From an uncultured Pelagibacteraceae bacterium (GTDB lineage: Bacteria; Pseudomonadota; Alphaproteobacteria; Pelagibacterales; Pelagibacteraceae), in contig CACJPL010000003.1 of assembly GCA_902595285.1 (NCBI GenBank), forward strand, positions 1 through 64,000: a stretch of DNA of 64,000 nucleotides, given 5' to 3'. The notes under the pieces were generated by a model. It did no database searches, had not been told where the DNA came from, and saw only the letters and a program-made list of their open reading frames with translations. A program made the translations under genes and the position numbers. Positions 19,346 through 29,141 of this stretch are shown in pieces. Numbering within the stretch: position 1 is the stretch's first letter; each line of letters begins with the position of its first letter.

Positions 19346-20438
19346 ACTTTCTTTTTAGATGTCTAAGTTTTCCTTCGGTGCTGTCAAAATCAATATAACA
19401 ACCTTGTAAAAATCTTTCACCCTCTTTAGTTTCATAAGATGTTCTTCCATGTAGTAATCTATGATTATCCATCATCATCAAGTCTTTTGGTTTGAGTTTA
19501 AATTCAATTTTATATTTATCCGAATTATACATTTCAGATATTTTTTTTCTTGCTTGATAATATAGATCTAATTTTTTTTTTTCTAAAATTGGAACATAAT
19601 CTAATCTGGGACTAAATCTTACCTGTTTGAAACTTTTATCATCATTTAATTCAATTAAAGGAGAAATTGTCTCTAAAATTACCTCCTTATCAATAAATCT
19701 AAATCTTACTTTTACCTCTATTAATATTTTATAAAAATCAGGGTATTCTTTTTTTAAATCTTCAGTAACTGTATAACCATCTACCAATGTTGATAATCCA
19801 CCTGATACTTTACTTTCAATACAATGTAATAACTGAATACACGGCACAGGATTTCTATAGGGATTATCAGTATGAGGAGCTAAAGCTAAAGATGTGTAAG
19901 CAAGATCATTTGGATCAGGTTTAGATTTTACATCAAAATATTCACCAAAATTTGTTCTCCGAACACTTCCAATAGAGTTTGCAAATTCTACAATATAGTT
20001 TTTTGTAGTTGGAATATTTTTAATAATAACAAATCCATATTTATAAAAAGAAACAAGTAAATCATGCATCTCTTTACTTTCATAAAAATTTTCTTGGAAT
20101 TCAAAATCTTTGATATTTTTTAGAGTGGAATCCCATTTCGTTTTTTCTATAGATTTTATTACAATGTCTTCTTTAGAAAACTCGTAAGCAATTTTGTTTA
20201 TTTCTAGTTTTGAATTAACACCATCATTAAAATTAATTTCTAAATATTTTTCATTAATATTTGCTTTATTTATTGAAATGTTACTATTTAACGAAGTAGG
20301 ATCAAAAAGTCTCTGTTGAGTTCCTTTATCTAAGTATTCTTCACCATTTACTCTTTCACGTAACCAAAAAGGGTGAATTTCTTTTTTTTCGGTCCCATTA
20401 TTGTAAAAAACTTTATTTTGATTTAGCTCAATTTTCAT
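19335..20438 (-). CDS. TauD/TfdA-family dioxygenase, gamma-butyrobetaine hydroxylase-like
   Basis: N-terminal FWLRERV...RLFDP domain; LAPHTDNPYR (HxD); NHRLLHGRTSY. Confidence 0.85.
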   Translation of the reverse strand: MKIELNQNKVFYNNGTEKKEIHPFWLRERVNGEEYLDKGTQQRLFDPTSLNSNISINKANINEKYLEINFNDGVNSKLEINKIAYEFSKEDIVIKSIEKTKWDSTLKNIKDFEFQENFYESKEMHDLLVSFYKYGFVIIKNIPTTKNYIVEFANSIGSVRRTNFGEYFDVKSKPDPNDLAYTSLALAPHTDNPYRNPVPCIQLLHCIESKVSGGLSTLVDGYTVTEDLKKEYPDFYKILIEVKVRFRFIDKEVILETISPLIELNDDKSFKQVRFSPRLDYVPILEKKKLDLYYQARKKISEMYNSDKYKIEFKLKPKDLMMMDNHRLLHGRTSYETKEGERFLQGCYIDFDSTEGKLRHLKRKFNL

Positions 20439-20505
20439 AATACTCAGCTAAGGATTATTTAAAATTTAACTTTAATCAACATAAATTAAATAGTAAGAGT
20501 TCTCT

Positions 20506-21312
20506 GTGAAAAAATTTGATACAAAAAAATATCCAATATATGTAAGCTTTTTAAATCAACTTGCTAAAGATTTAACAAGATTTTACTACACCAAGTTAGA
20601 TAAGCCATTTAAGATAACCAATAAGATGAAAGGTAAAGGTTACGATCCTGTGACATCATCTGACAAAGCATTTGAAAAATTTATAAGATCTAAAATTTCA
20701 AAAAAATTTCCAAATCACCAAATTATAGGTGAAGAGTATGGTCATAAAAATACTAAAAGTGAGTTTTCATGGGTGATTGACCCTATTGATGGAACAAGAT
20801 CATATGTAGTAGGCAATCCCAGTTGGAGCAATTTAATTTCGCTAAATTATAATGGAGAGCCAGTTTTAGGATTAGCAAATTTTCCTAAAATGAGAAAATA
20901 TTATTTAAATATAAATAAAAATACAGCGTATGTTTTTGAAAATAATAAAAAAAGAAAACTTAAAGTTAATAGTAAATTAAATTTTACTAATGCAAAATTA
21001 GCTGCTGCTTTTCATAATCAATTAACTTTGAAGCAACAATCAAAAATTAAAAAATTTATTAAACGAATGCAATTTCCTTGTTTTGATGCATTAACATATT
21101 GCCAATTAGCAGAAGGAAAACTTGAAATGGTTTCACAATGTGCAAATAAGATTTGGGATATTCATCCAATTATGCCGATAGTAAGAGCAAGTGGTGCAAT
21201 AGTAACAACTTGGAGCAACAAAAACCCTGTTGTTGGGGGAAATATTATTGTTTCAAATAATAAAGCCAATCATCAAAAGATTTTAAAATTATTAAAACCA
21301 TTAGCTGAATGA
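20506..21312 (+). CDS. Inositol monophosphatase family / histidinol-phosphatase-like; GTG start
   Basis: IGEEYG, WVIDPIDGTRSYVVGNP, KIWDIHPIMPIVRASGA. Confidence 0.85.
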   Translation: MKKFDTKKYPIYVSFLNQLAKDLTRFYYTKLDKPFKITNKMKGKGYDPVTSSDKAFEKFIRSKISKKFPNHQIIGEEYGHKNTKSEFSWVIDPIDGTRSYVVGNPSWSNLISLNYNGEPVLGLANFPKMRKYYLNINKNTAYVFENNKKRKLKVNSKLNFTNAKLAAAFHNQLTLKQQSKIKKFIKRMQFPCFDALTYCQLAEGKLEMVSQCANKIWDIHPIMPIVRASGAIVTTWSNKNPVVGGNIIVSNNKANHQKILKLLKPLAE

Positions 21313-21872
21313 TTCCAGAAAGATCACAAGCAATTCTAGACTTCTGGTTTAAAGAAACTCCATCTGAGATGCGTTTTAAAAAAGATGAAAAGTTTGATCA
21401 AAAAATTAAAGATAATTTTTTAAAAGATTATGAGTTTGCTTGTCAAAATGAATATGATGATTGGCAAGATAACCCTATGAGTTGTCTAGCGTTAGTTATT
21501 TTATTTGATCAATTTTCTAGAAATATGTTCAGAAATGATAAAAAATCTTTTGCTCAAGATCAAAAAACTAGATTGATTGTAAATGATGCAGTTTATTCAG
21601 GTTATTTAGAAGCTATGAACGTTAATCAAAGATTATTTATGTTACTACCATTAATTCATAGTGAGGAAATTAGTGATCATGAAATGGCTTATTACTTGTT
21701 AAATAAATATTTAAGAGAGCATGAGGATTACAATGAAATAAAGAAATTTTGGCAAGATCATACAAAAGTAATAAGACAATTTCATAGATATCCTCATAGA
21801 AATAAAATTTTAGGCAGAGAGTCTTCAGAAGAAGAAATAGAATTTTTAAAAGGTCCAAATTCTTCTTGGTAA
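21309..21872 (+). CDS. DUF924 family protein
   Basis: ILDFWFKETPS, LALVILFDQFSRNMFR, FMLLPLIHSE. Confidence 0.85.
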   Translation: MIPERSQAILDFWFKETPSEMRFKKDEKFDQKIKDNFLKDYEFACQNEYDDWQDNPMSCLALVILFDQFSRNMFRNDKKSFAQDQKTRLIVNDAVYSGYLEAMNVNQRLFMLLPLIHSEEISDHEMAYYLLNKYLREHEDYNEIKKFWQDHTKVIRQFHRYPHRNKILGRESSEEEIEFLKGPNSSW

Positions 21873-22246
21873 AAATGAATTTAGAATTTATTTTTAAAGT
21901 TATAGATAAGGATGAATGGCAAAAAGCCAAACAATCAGGGACATATGGTGGATCAGAAAAAGATATTAAAGATGGATATATTCATTTTTCTGAGGAGGAT
22001 CAGGTAGAGGAAACCTTGAACAAATATTACTCTAAAAAAGTAAATCTAGTTTTGTTAAGAGTAAATGCTTTTAAACTTGAACATTTATTATGGGAGCAGG
22101 CATCTAATGGGGATATGTATCCCCATTTATATTCACCTTTAGATATTACCACTGTTGTAAATGAATATGAGTTGTCATTAAATGAAGATGGAAGCCATGA
22201 GCTTCCTGAGATTTTAAAAAAATATCAGTTTAGTCGACCAAGATAA
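21866..22246 (+). CDS. DUF952 family protein
   Basis: DGYIHFSEEDQVEETLNKYY; ASNGDMYPHLYSPLD. Confidence 0.8.
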   Translation: MVKMNLEFIFKVIDKDEWQKAKQSGTYGGSEKDIKDGYIHFSEEDQVEETLNKYYSKKVNLVLLRVNAFKLEHLLWEQASNGDMYPHLYSPLDITTVVNEYELSLNEDGSHELPEILKKYQFSRPR

Positions 22247-22560
22247 TTAACCATTACTACACCAATAATAATAAGGATAATTCCAATAGTTCCATAAAGA
22301 TTAGGAACTTGATTAAATTTTAAAACAGCAAAAAGAACAACACCAGTTACTGTTAAGCCGCTGTAAGTAGAGTAGGCAAATCCAACAGGAAGTGCTGACA
22401 TTGCTTTTGCAATTGAAAACATTGTAATACACATAAACAGAATGCATAAAACAGAAGGAGTTAGTTTTGTAAATCCTTCAGAAATTTTAGCAAAACTATT
22501 AGATGCTATACCGAAAGAAATACCAATAGCTAAAAATAAATATCCTAACAATGGTTTCAT
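22225..22560 (-). CDS. SMR (small multidrug resistance) family transporter, second of tandem pair
   Basis: Four TM, 111 aa, LFLAIGISFGIASNSFAK...; adjacent homologous SMR ORF. Confidence 0.82.
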   Translation of the reverse strand: MKPLLGYLFLAIGISFGIASNSFAKISEGFTKLTPSVLCILFMCITMFSIAKAMSALPVGFAYSTYSGLTVTGVVLFAVLKFNQVPNLYGTIGIILIIIGVVMVNYLGRLN

Positions 22561-22562
22561 AA

Positions 22563-22895
22563 TTATTGTTTACCTAATAAATTTACCATCAAAACTCCGA
22601 TTACTATAAAGATTAGACCGACTATCGAATACAAATTCGGAACTTGATTATATTTAATTACACCAACTATTACTGTAGCAATTATGGTTAAACCAGCAAA
22701 TGAAGCATACGTAATTCCCATTGGAATATTTTTCATTACTAATGAAAGTGCATACATACACAATACAATTGTAATTGCAGTAATTATACTTGGAACAAGA
22801 AGTGTAAAACCCTCAGCACTTTTTGCAAAACTATTTGAAGTTACACCCAAAAAAACTGCAATACCTAAAAATAAATATGAACTAGCAAGACTCAT
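22563..22895 (-). CDS. SMR family transporter, first of tandem pair
   Basis: Four TM, 110 aa; similar to 22225..22560. Confidence 0.82.
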   Translation of the reverse strand: MSLASSYLFLGIAVFLGVTSNSFAKSAEGFTLLVPSIITAITIVLCMYALSLVMKNIPMGITYASFAGLTIIATVIVGVIKYNQVPNLYSIVGLIFIVIGVLMVNLLGKQ

Positions 22896-22933
22896 ACAAT
22901 TACTTTAAATTAATTTTGAGAGAATATATAGAA

Positions 22934-23524
22934 TTATTTAAGAGACCATTTAATAGCATCTTCCATTCGGTCATCTCCCCAGAAGACTTCATTTTTCACT
23001 ATAAAAGACGGACTACCAAATATTTTATTTTCACGAGCTGAATTTGTGTTGTCTTTATATTTTGCCTTTATAATTTCTGATTTTGCCTCAGATATGATTT
23101 CATCTTTGTTTAAATTTAATTCAGCACAAACCTCATTAATGCTAGGTTCAATTGCAGGTTCTTTGCCTTCTTGGAACCATTTTTTATAGGTCAGCATTAC
23201 AAATTTTTCTCCCCAACCTTTTTCAAAACCAAGGATTGCAATCTGGTTAGCTAAATCAAATTCTGATAATGGATAGGGTACCGGTGTTTTAGCAAAAAAA
23301 CCATAACCTTCAGCTCTTCTTTCAATATCTCTCCACATGTAATTGACTTTATTAATTTTATCTTTTGGAAATGGGATGTTATTCATTTCCTTCATAATTG
23401 CTCTAACTGAAAAGGGTTTCCAATTAAATTTTACTTGATGTTGTTTTTCAACATCAAGTATCCTAGTTACAGAAAGATAGGTGTAAGTACTCCCTATCGA
23501 AAAATAAAAATCAATACCACTCAC
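22934..23524 (-). CDS. DsbA-like thioredoxin-fold / 2-hydroxychromene-2-carboxylate isomerase family
   Basis: DFYFSIGSTYTYLSVTRI; WKPFSVRAIM; FGSPSFIVKNEVFWGDDRMEDA. Confidence 0.85.
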   Translation of the reverse strand: MSGIDFYFSIGSTYTYLSVTRILDVEKQHQVKFNWKPFSVRAIMKEMNNIPFPKDKINKVNYMWRDIERRAEGYGFFAKTPVPYPLSEFDLANQIAILGFEKGWGEKFVMLTYKKWFQEGKEPAIEPSINEVCAELNLNKDEIISEAKSEIIKAKYKDNTNSARENKIFGSPSFIVKNEVFWGDDRMEDAIKWSLK

Positions 23525-23845
23525 TTACTTTGGCATAGGTGTAGCACCAGTTTCTAAACTAATAATTTTTCCATTATCATATTTATAAACTGCCATTACA
23601 GCCTCTACATTTCCATCATCAAAAGTAACAAATGAATGATGGACACCAACTTGATCATTTTCATAAACAACTCTTACTTTATCTTGATTTATGTCGCCGC
23701 TCATTGCCCATTTGATAACATCACCTTTGCCTAAAACATTTCCTGACTTATGCATTGTGAATTTAAAATCATCATGCAAAAGATCATTCATCGTTGCTTC
23801 ATCTTTATTTTTTATTGCAGCACTATATTTTTCTAATATAGACAT
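23525..23845 (-). CDS. SnoaL/NTF2-like small protein
   Basis: KYSAAIKNKDEATMNDLLHDDFKFTMHKSGNVLGKGDVIKW, NTF2-fold pattern. Confidence 0.65.
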   Translation of the reverse strand: MSILEKYSAAIKNKDEATMNDLLHDDFKFTMHKSGNVLGKGDVIKWAMSGDINQDKVRVVYENDQVGVHHSFVTFDDGNVEAVMAVYKYDNGKIISLETGATPMPK

Positions 23846-23860
23846 ATTTTTCCTTTCTAT

Positions 23861-24184
23861 TTATTCACCTGGTTTTTTATAACTTTTTGAAACATCAGCT
23901 GCCTTTTTAAATGCACTATTGTAATCAAATACTTCATGAACCATTAGATCAGACATCATTCCACTATTTAAAACAGTTACTTTCATAGCAAGAACACTTT
24001 CGTAATCTCCTTCAACGCAGAAAAGAACATCAAAACGTCCTCTTAACCACTCGTAACTTACAGCTTTTACGCCCAAGCTATCACACATGGATTTCATTAC
24101 TGCACCTCTATCTGCAGCAGGGTCAGCATGCATTTTTTTTAATAACTCAGGACTTGCCTTTCCAATTACATAAAATTTAGACAT
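23861..24184 (-). CDS. GYD-like small alpha/beta protein
   Basis: 107 aa; DSLGVKAVSYEWLRGRFDVLFCVEGDYESVLAMKVTVLNSG resembles the GYD-domain pattern. Confidence 0.45.
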   Translation of the reverse strand: MSKFYVIGKASPELLKKMHADPAADRGAVMKSMCDSLGVKAVSYEWLRGRFDVLFCVEGDYESVLAMKVTVLNSGMMSDLMVHEVFDYNSAFKKAADVSKSYKKPGE

Positions 24185-24534
24185 TATTCACCCCACATTC
24201 CATGAAATTCATATACTACTGCTGGTTTATCTCCAACAACCCATCCATCATGACCTGGTTGTATTGAATATGCATCACCAGCTTTATAAGTTAGTTCAGT
24301 TCCATCATTATGTTTTGCACAAACAGCACCCGAGATAATTATCCCAAGATGTGTAGCTTGACAGCTTTCGCCACCAACTGTTGGCTTTATATCTTTTGAC
24401 CATTGCCAACCTGGTTGCAAAGTAAGTTTCATCAATCTTTGATTTCCAACTTTGACCGCTTCGATTTTAGCATTATTAAAATTATCATTTACTTCATCTG
24501 CTTTATCAAAACTTTTTACTTCTATCCCAGCCAT
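24184..24534 (-). CDS. Cupin-domain protein
   Basis: HLGIIISGAVCAKHNDGTELTYKAGDAYSIQPGHDGWVVGD. Confidence 0.75.
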   Translation of the reverse strand: MAGIEVKSFDKADEVNDNFNNAKIEAVKVGNQRLMKLTLQPGWQWSKDIKPTVGGESCQATHLGIIISGAVCAKHNDGTELTYKAGDAYSIQPGHDGWVVGDKPAVVYEFHGMWGE

Positions 24535-24610
24535 TTTTCCTCCTAGTTACCAATTATTTAGTTATATAGTCTAGCAGAGATTAGTCAGTATGTGTAGACT
24601 CAGTCTTCTA

Positions 24611-24892
24611 CTATACTTTAGCTAATTCGTAAATTTCATAACCATTCATTACTTCATCAAATACAGGTTTTGAAACTGGATTTGATCCATCCAAAAATGA
24701 ATGAAGTGCTGCCATGTCATGAACTGCAATTTTAAACATTATTGTTGATTTATCAGGTGAGACACTAGCTATAGTTTTTGAAACATCTGCAACTTTTTTT
24801 CTTTCAGCCATACCCTCATCTGATTGCATAAAGCCCATAAACTTTTCAAAGGCTCCTTCTTTTAGTTTTCCTACTACCAATATATCTTTCAT
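24611..24892 (-). CDS. Small dimeric alpha/beta-barrel-like protein
   Basis: 93 aa; ferredoxin-like pattern only, family inferred loosely. Confidence 0.4.
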   Translation of the reverse strand: MKDILVVGKLKEGAFEKFMGFMQSDEGMAERKKVADVSKTIASVSPDKSTIMFKIAVHDMAALHSFLDGSNPVSKPVFDEVMNGYEIYELAKV

Positions 24893-24909
24893 TTTAACCT
24901 CCTATTTTA

Positions 24910-25200
24910 TTATCCTGAAAAATTTTCCATAAAGTCTCCATCCATGGGAGTGATTTTTGCAGAATCTAAATCAACTCCAGCTGCAGCTCTTGCTGCGTGA
25001 AGTTCTTTATCATTTTTAAATGCCTCAAACCCCTCCATAGTTGCATATTTTACAATTACTGTAAATTTTGAAGCATCTTCTTTTGATACACCAGCAAAAA
25101 TAATGGTTGCACCAAATCCTTTAATTTTTTCAGCATTAGCTTTAACCATATCCCTCCATGCTGAAAACGATTTTATATTTTCCTCTATTTTTATAATCAT
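24910..25200 (-). CDS. Small dimeric alpha/beta-barrel-like protein
   Basis: 96 aa; similar size and pattern to neighbours. Confidence 0.4.
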   Translation of the reverse strand: MIIKIEENIKSFSAWRDMVKANAEKIKGFGATIIFAGVSKEDASKFTVIVKYATMEGFEAFKNDKELHAARAAAGVDLDSAKITPMDGDFMENFSG

Positions 25201-25203
25201 ATT

Positions 25204-25590
25204 TTATCCTCCATAAATTGTTTTCGAAGTCTCTTCTACTTTTTCTTTACCTTTTGGTATTAATTTGAAAATAAACGCATAGCAATTATCCATTAAAGTT
25301 TTTTGATAAGGTTTACCAAACATTTCATCAACAGTAGAATTTATACTTGAATTTATTTTATCCTCTGAAACACCCTCATTTGTAAGAAATTCTCTAGTAA
25401 CCTTTGCTGCAGCCAAACTATTTTCTTTGTAAGCCAAATCTCCATTTGGAAGCTCACCTTGTTTAATAAATTGAGTCGATGTAAAAATTCCTGCACATTT
25501 TAAAGAATCGGATATTTCTTTATCACTCATATGTGCATATGAAGTTGCTGTTAGCAAAATCAATAAAAAAGTAAAAATTATTTTTTTCAT
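25204..25590 (-). CDS. Secreted hypothetical protein
   Basis: Signal peptide MKKIIFTFLLILLTATSYA. Confidence 0.55.
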   Translation of the reverse strand: MKKIIFTFLLILLTATSYAHMSDKEISDSLKCAGIFTSTQFIKQGELPNGDLAYKENSLAAAKVTREFLTNEGVSEDKINSSINSTVDEMFGKPYQKTLMDNCYAFIFKLIPKGKEKVEETSKTIYGG

Positions 25591-25601
25591 TTTTTCTCTT
25601 T

Positions 25602-26003
25602 CTATTTTACTGGTGTCATAATTTTTTGACCTTCAACTCCTATTGCAACAACAATTGCTTTAACCGGTACATTTCCAATATTTTTTGATTCATGAACTAC
25701 ACCTACATCTTCTACAAATGCATCTCCAGCTTTATAGTTATAGCTTTTACCATCTTGGGTAAGTTCAATCTCTCCTTGTTGGATCATTATTAACACTGGA
25801 AAGGAGTGAGTATGAGCAACAACTGGACCTCCAACAGGGACAGTAAATTCAAAAGCTGTTATCTTTGCTTTACCTGAGGGATATATTATTTCGTTACCCA
25901 TTCCAGTTTCACTTGTAGATATAATTCTCTTCACATGTCCATCAGCTAAAACTGAATTGATTGTAAAAAATACCCCAAATAAAGTGACTATTAATTTTTT
26001 CAT
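25602..26003 (-). CDS. Secreted cupin-domain protein
   Basis: Signal peptide; HTHSFPVLIMIQQGEIELTQDGKSYNYKAGDAFVEDVGVVHESKN. Confidence 0.75.
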   Translation of the reverse strand: MKKLIVTLFGVFFTINSVLADGHVKRIISTSETGMGNEIIYPSGKAKITAFEFTVPVGGPVVAHTHSFPVLIMIQQGEIELTQDGKSYNYKAGDAFVEDVGVVHESKNIGNVPVKAIVVAIGVEGQKIMTPVK

Positions 26004-26014
26004 ATATTCCTTTT

Positions 26015-26491
26015 CTAATAAGTATATTCGCCACTCATTTGATTCATTGAGTGTGCCATCCCAGCTTTACCTCTTATATTTTGTCTACTTGAGTAACCAC
26101 TTCCAGAAATATTTTCATATTTCCCTGTTCCAGCAACAATAACAAAAGTACCTGTTCCACCCTGGCCGCCAGTTCCTTTACCTTTGTAATTTATGTAGAC
26201 CTTTTCTCCATCCATTAGATAAAAAGTACACATACCCGTTTCATCATCAAACTTTCCAGCTACTAATGTTAACCCACCAATGCAATGCATAGTAGATTTA
26301 TCAAAAATACTTCCAGGTTCTTTATCCATTAGTCCAGCATTACCATCATATGTAATACTCATGTTTCCGTTTCCAGCATCCATCGCATTTATTGACCATG
26401 ATCCTGCTCCAGCAGCATTAAATTTTCCTGATTCTGCTAATGAGTAATTTGAGATCGTTAAAAAAATTGTTAAAAATAAAATTTTTTTCAT
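26015..26491 (-). CDS. Secreted hypothetical protein, Gly-rich beta-strand-like
   Basis: Signal peptide MKKILFLTIFLTISNYSLA; repeating G-rich strands. Confidence 0.5.
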   Translation of the reverse strand: MKKILFLTIFLTISNYSLAESGKFNAAGAGSWSINAMDAGNGNMSITYDGNAGLMDKEPGSIFDKSTMHCIGGLTLVAGKFDDETGMCTFYLMDGEKVYINYKGKGTGGQGGTGTFVIVAGTGKYENISGSGYSSRQNIRGKAGMAHSMNQMSGEYTY

Positions 26492-26521
26492 ATTTACCTC
26501 CTTTAAATAGATTGATTTAAC

Positions 26522-26534
26522 GTAACACTGTTAC
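26522..26534. promoter_or_regulatory. Candidate operator, inverted repeat GTAAC-ACT-GTTAC
   Basis: Perfect 5+5 arms between divergent genes (26491 - and 26650 +). Confidence 0.45.
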
Positions 26535-26649
26535 ATAATTGTTAAGGAGTCACTCGTGTTTTTAGCGCGCGACAGTTATGCAATTTTAGAGGGTAAAAAA
26601 TGTTGATTATGCTGTTTTATTTAATTTAAATCTTTGATAATTAAAAGTC

Positions 26650-27066
26650 ATGATAGAAAAATTTAATGGAATTGTTTATCTAATAATTTTTATTGTTCAT
26701 TTCCTTGTTTACGCTGTTTATGCTTTTAGAGCTATAGTTGGAACTAAGCGTTTTATGGATCAATATAACATCGATCACTCGGCAGCTGTAATTACAAGAT
26801 TTTTTGGAGCTCCTTTTGTTGGGTCTTTCTTAATGGCTCTTTATATCATGTTCGTAAGAGATGGTGGAGTAAATGGAACATGGGCATTCTTTAATTTAGT
26901 ATTTGTTCAAAATTTAATGTATTTGATATTTGGCATTTACACCATTTACATAAATAAACTTGGGCACACTGAAAAAACTAACAGTGAAGGCGTAATAGCT
27001 GCTGGAGTACTTACAATTTTAAGTGCTATTCTTACTTATGGATTAGCTGATAAAATTTATATTTAA
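26650..27066 (+). CDS. Hypothetical four-TM membrane protein
   Basis: 138 aa, four hydrophobic segments. Confidence 0.55.
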   Translation: MIEKFNGIVYLIIFIVHFLVYAVYAFRAIVGTKRFMDQYNIDHSAAVITRFFGAPFVGSFLMALYIMFVRDGGVNGTWAFFNLVFVQNLMYLIFGIYTIYINKLGHTEKTNSEGVIAAGVLTILSAILTYGLADKIYI

Positions 27067-28064
27067 AACCAATTAGGTATTGGTAGACCTTTTTCTTCTA
27101 AAAATTTTTTATTAAACATTTTAGTTGCGTATTTGTCACTTCTATCACAAAGAATAGTTACAATAGTTTTTCCTGGCCCTAACTCTTTTCCCATTCTAAT
27201 TGCTCCTGCAATATTTATTCCACAACTTGTGCCCAAACTTAATCCTTCGTTTTGAATTAAATCATATAGAATAGGCAGAGCCTCATGGTCATCAATTGAA
27301 TATGCGTCATCAATTTTTGCCTCACCAAAGTTAGCAGTCACTCTACTTGACCCAATACCTTCAGTAATTGAACCACCCTCCGATTTAAGTTCACCATTTT
27401 TAATGTAATTATAAAGAGCAGAACCTTTTGGATCTGATAAATAAATTTTTATATCTTTGTTCTTTTCTTTAAGAGCATTGCTAACACCTGAAATTGTGCC
27501 TCCAGTACCTGAAGAACAAACAAAACCATCAACTTTACCATCAGTTTGTTCCCAGATTTCTTGACCCGTGCCTTCATAATGTCCTTTAGCATTTGCAGTA
27601 TTATCGAATTGGTTAGCCCAAATCACTCCATTGTTATTAGAAGGTCTTAGTTCATCTGCAAGTCTTGCTGCTACTTTTACAAAGTTATTGTCGTCTTTAT
27701 AAGGCTTTGGTGGAACTAATCTTAATTCAGCTCCAAGGTTTCTAAGCAAATCTTTTTTCTCTTGTGTTTGATTGTCATTCATTACAATAATTGTTTTATA
27801 ACCAAGAGAGTTTCCTAAAAGACCCAAACCTATTCCTGTATTACCAGCTGTTCCCTCAACAACAGTCCCACCTTTAGAAATTAATTTTTTTTCTTGAGCA
27901 TCTTTAATTAAGGCAAGTGCAGCTCTATCTTTTACTGATCCTCCAGGATTTAAAAATTCTGCTTTTCCGTAAATGTTACACCCAGTAATTTCAGAGGCTG
28001 CTCTGAGTTTAATTAATGGAGTATTTCCTATTCCAGAAATAAAATCGTTTTGGGTATTATTCAT
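27063..28064 (-). CDS. cysK: Cysteine synthase A (O-acetylserine sulfhydrylase)
   Basis: [44 protein letters not shown]. Track start at 28115 replaced by ATG at 28064 (MNNTQNDF), overlapping cysE stop by 8 bp. Confidence 0.9.
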   Translation of the reverse strand: MNNTQNDFISGIGNTPLIKLRAASEITGCNIYGKAEFLNPGGSVKDRAALALIKDAQEKKLISKGGTVVEGTAGNTGIGLGLLGNSLGYKTIIVMNDNQTQEKKDLLRNLGAELRLVPPKPYKDDNNFVKVAARLADELRPSNNNGVIWANQFDNTANAKGHYEGTGQEIWEQTDGKVDGFVCSSGTGGTISGVSNALKEKNKDIKIYLSDPKGSALYNYIKNGELKSEGGSITEGIGSSRVTANFGEAKIDDAYSIDDHEALPILYDLIQNEGLSLGTSCGINIAGAIRMGKELGPGKTIVTILCDRSDKYATKMFNKKFLEEKGLPIPNWF

Positions 28065-28641
28065 TATCTGATTTTTTATCACTATCAGACGTAATTCCAT
28101 AAGGTTTAAATTCACTATCTGCTATTCCAACACTTCTTGCAGGAATTCCAACCATTACAGCATTTTCTGAAACGTCTTTCGTAATAACTGCATTTGCTCC
28201 AATTCTAGCACCTTTGCCAACGACTACAGGACCTAATACTTGTGCACCTGAACCAATAACTACATCTTCTTTTATAGTAGGATGCCTTTTCATATTTCTT
28301 TGGTCGTTTGAATTAATACTTGGAGCAATTCCACCTAACGTAACCATGTGATAGATAGTTACATTATCTCTAATGTCTGAAGTTTCACCAATTACAACAC
28401 CCATTCCATGATCTATAAATAAATTTTTTCCAATTTTTGCATTAGGATGAATTTCTATTCCAGTTAAGAATCTTGAAAATTGAGAAATGATTCTTGCTAT
28501 CAAATGAAATTTTGCAGTACTAAAAAAATTTGCTATTCGATGAAAAAAAACTGCTTTAACACCAGGATAAGTTAATATTAAACTTAACTTAGACCTAGCA
28601 GCAGGATCTCTATCAATTATGGATTGTAAAAAATCACTCAT
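28057..28641 (-). CDS. cysE: Serine O-acetyltransferase
   Basis: [44 protein letters not shown], left-handed beta-helix hexapeptides. Confidence 0.92.
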   Translation of the reverse strand: MSDFLQSIIDRDPAARSKLSLILTYPGVKAVFFHRIANFFSTAKFHLIARIISQFSRFLTGIEIHPNAKIGKNLFIDHGMGVVIGETSDIRDNVTIYHMVTLGGIAPSINSNDQRNMKRHPTIKEDVVIGSGAQVLGPVVVGKGARIGANAVITKDVSENAVMVGIPARSVGIADSEFKPYGITSDSDKKSDNE

Positions 28642-28721
28642 ATTTTCTTAGTTTAGTTGCTGTTGATTAAAAAATAATATGCCTTATATAATACTTAATT
28701 GCCCAATTTAAAGAGGTTTAT

Positions 28722-29132
28722 ATGTATAAAAATACTAATTGTTTTCATCTAGCTATCCCATGCGGTGATCTAGAGATAGCAAAAAAGTTTTATAGTGAAA
28801 CTTTAGGATGTAGATTAGATAATTCGGCACAAGAGTGGGCAGACGTTGATTTTTGGGGTAATGAATTAACTCTTCATAAAAGCGAACATAAATTAGATAA
28901 TGAGAGACACGACGTTGATATGGGCAATGTGTCTGTTCCTCACTTTGGAGTTCACTTATCTAGAAAAGATTTTGATGCACTTAAACAGAGACTTAAAGAT
29001 AGTGGCACAAAATATTATGACGAGCCTTATCTTAGATTTAAGGGTACTAAGTACGAACAAGAGACATTTTTTGTTAAAGATCCTAACGAAAATATTTTAG
29101 AAATAAAGACTTTAACTGCAAATCCAGAATAA
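28722..29132 (+). CDS. VOC/glyoxalase-family protein
   Basis: FHLAIPCGDLEIAKKFYSETLGC; FFVKDPNENILEIK. Confidence 0.82.
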   Translation: MYKNTNCFHLAIPCGDLEIAKKFYSETLGCRLDNSAQEWADVDFWGNELTLHKSEHKLDNERHDVDMGNVSVPHFGVHLSRKDFDALKQRLKDSGTKYYDEPYLRFKGTKYEQETFFVKDPNENILEIKTLTANPE

Positions 29133-29141
29133 CCTAATAAC

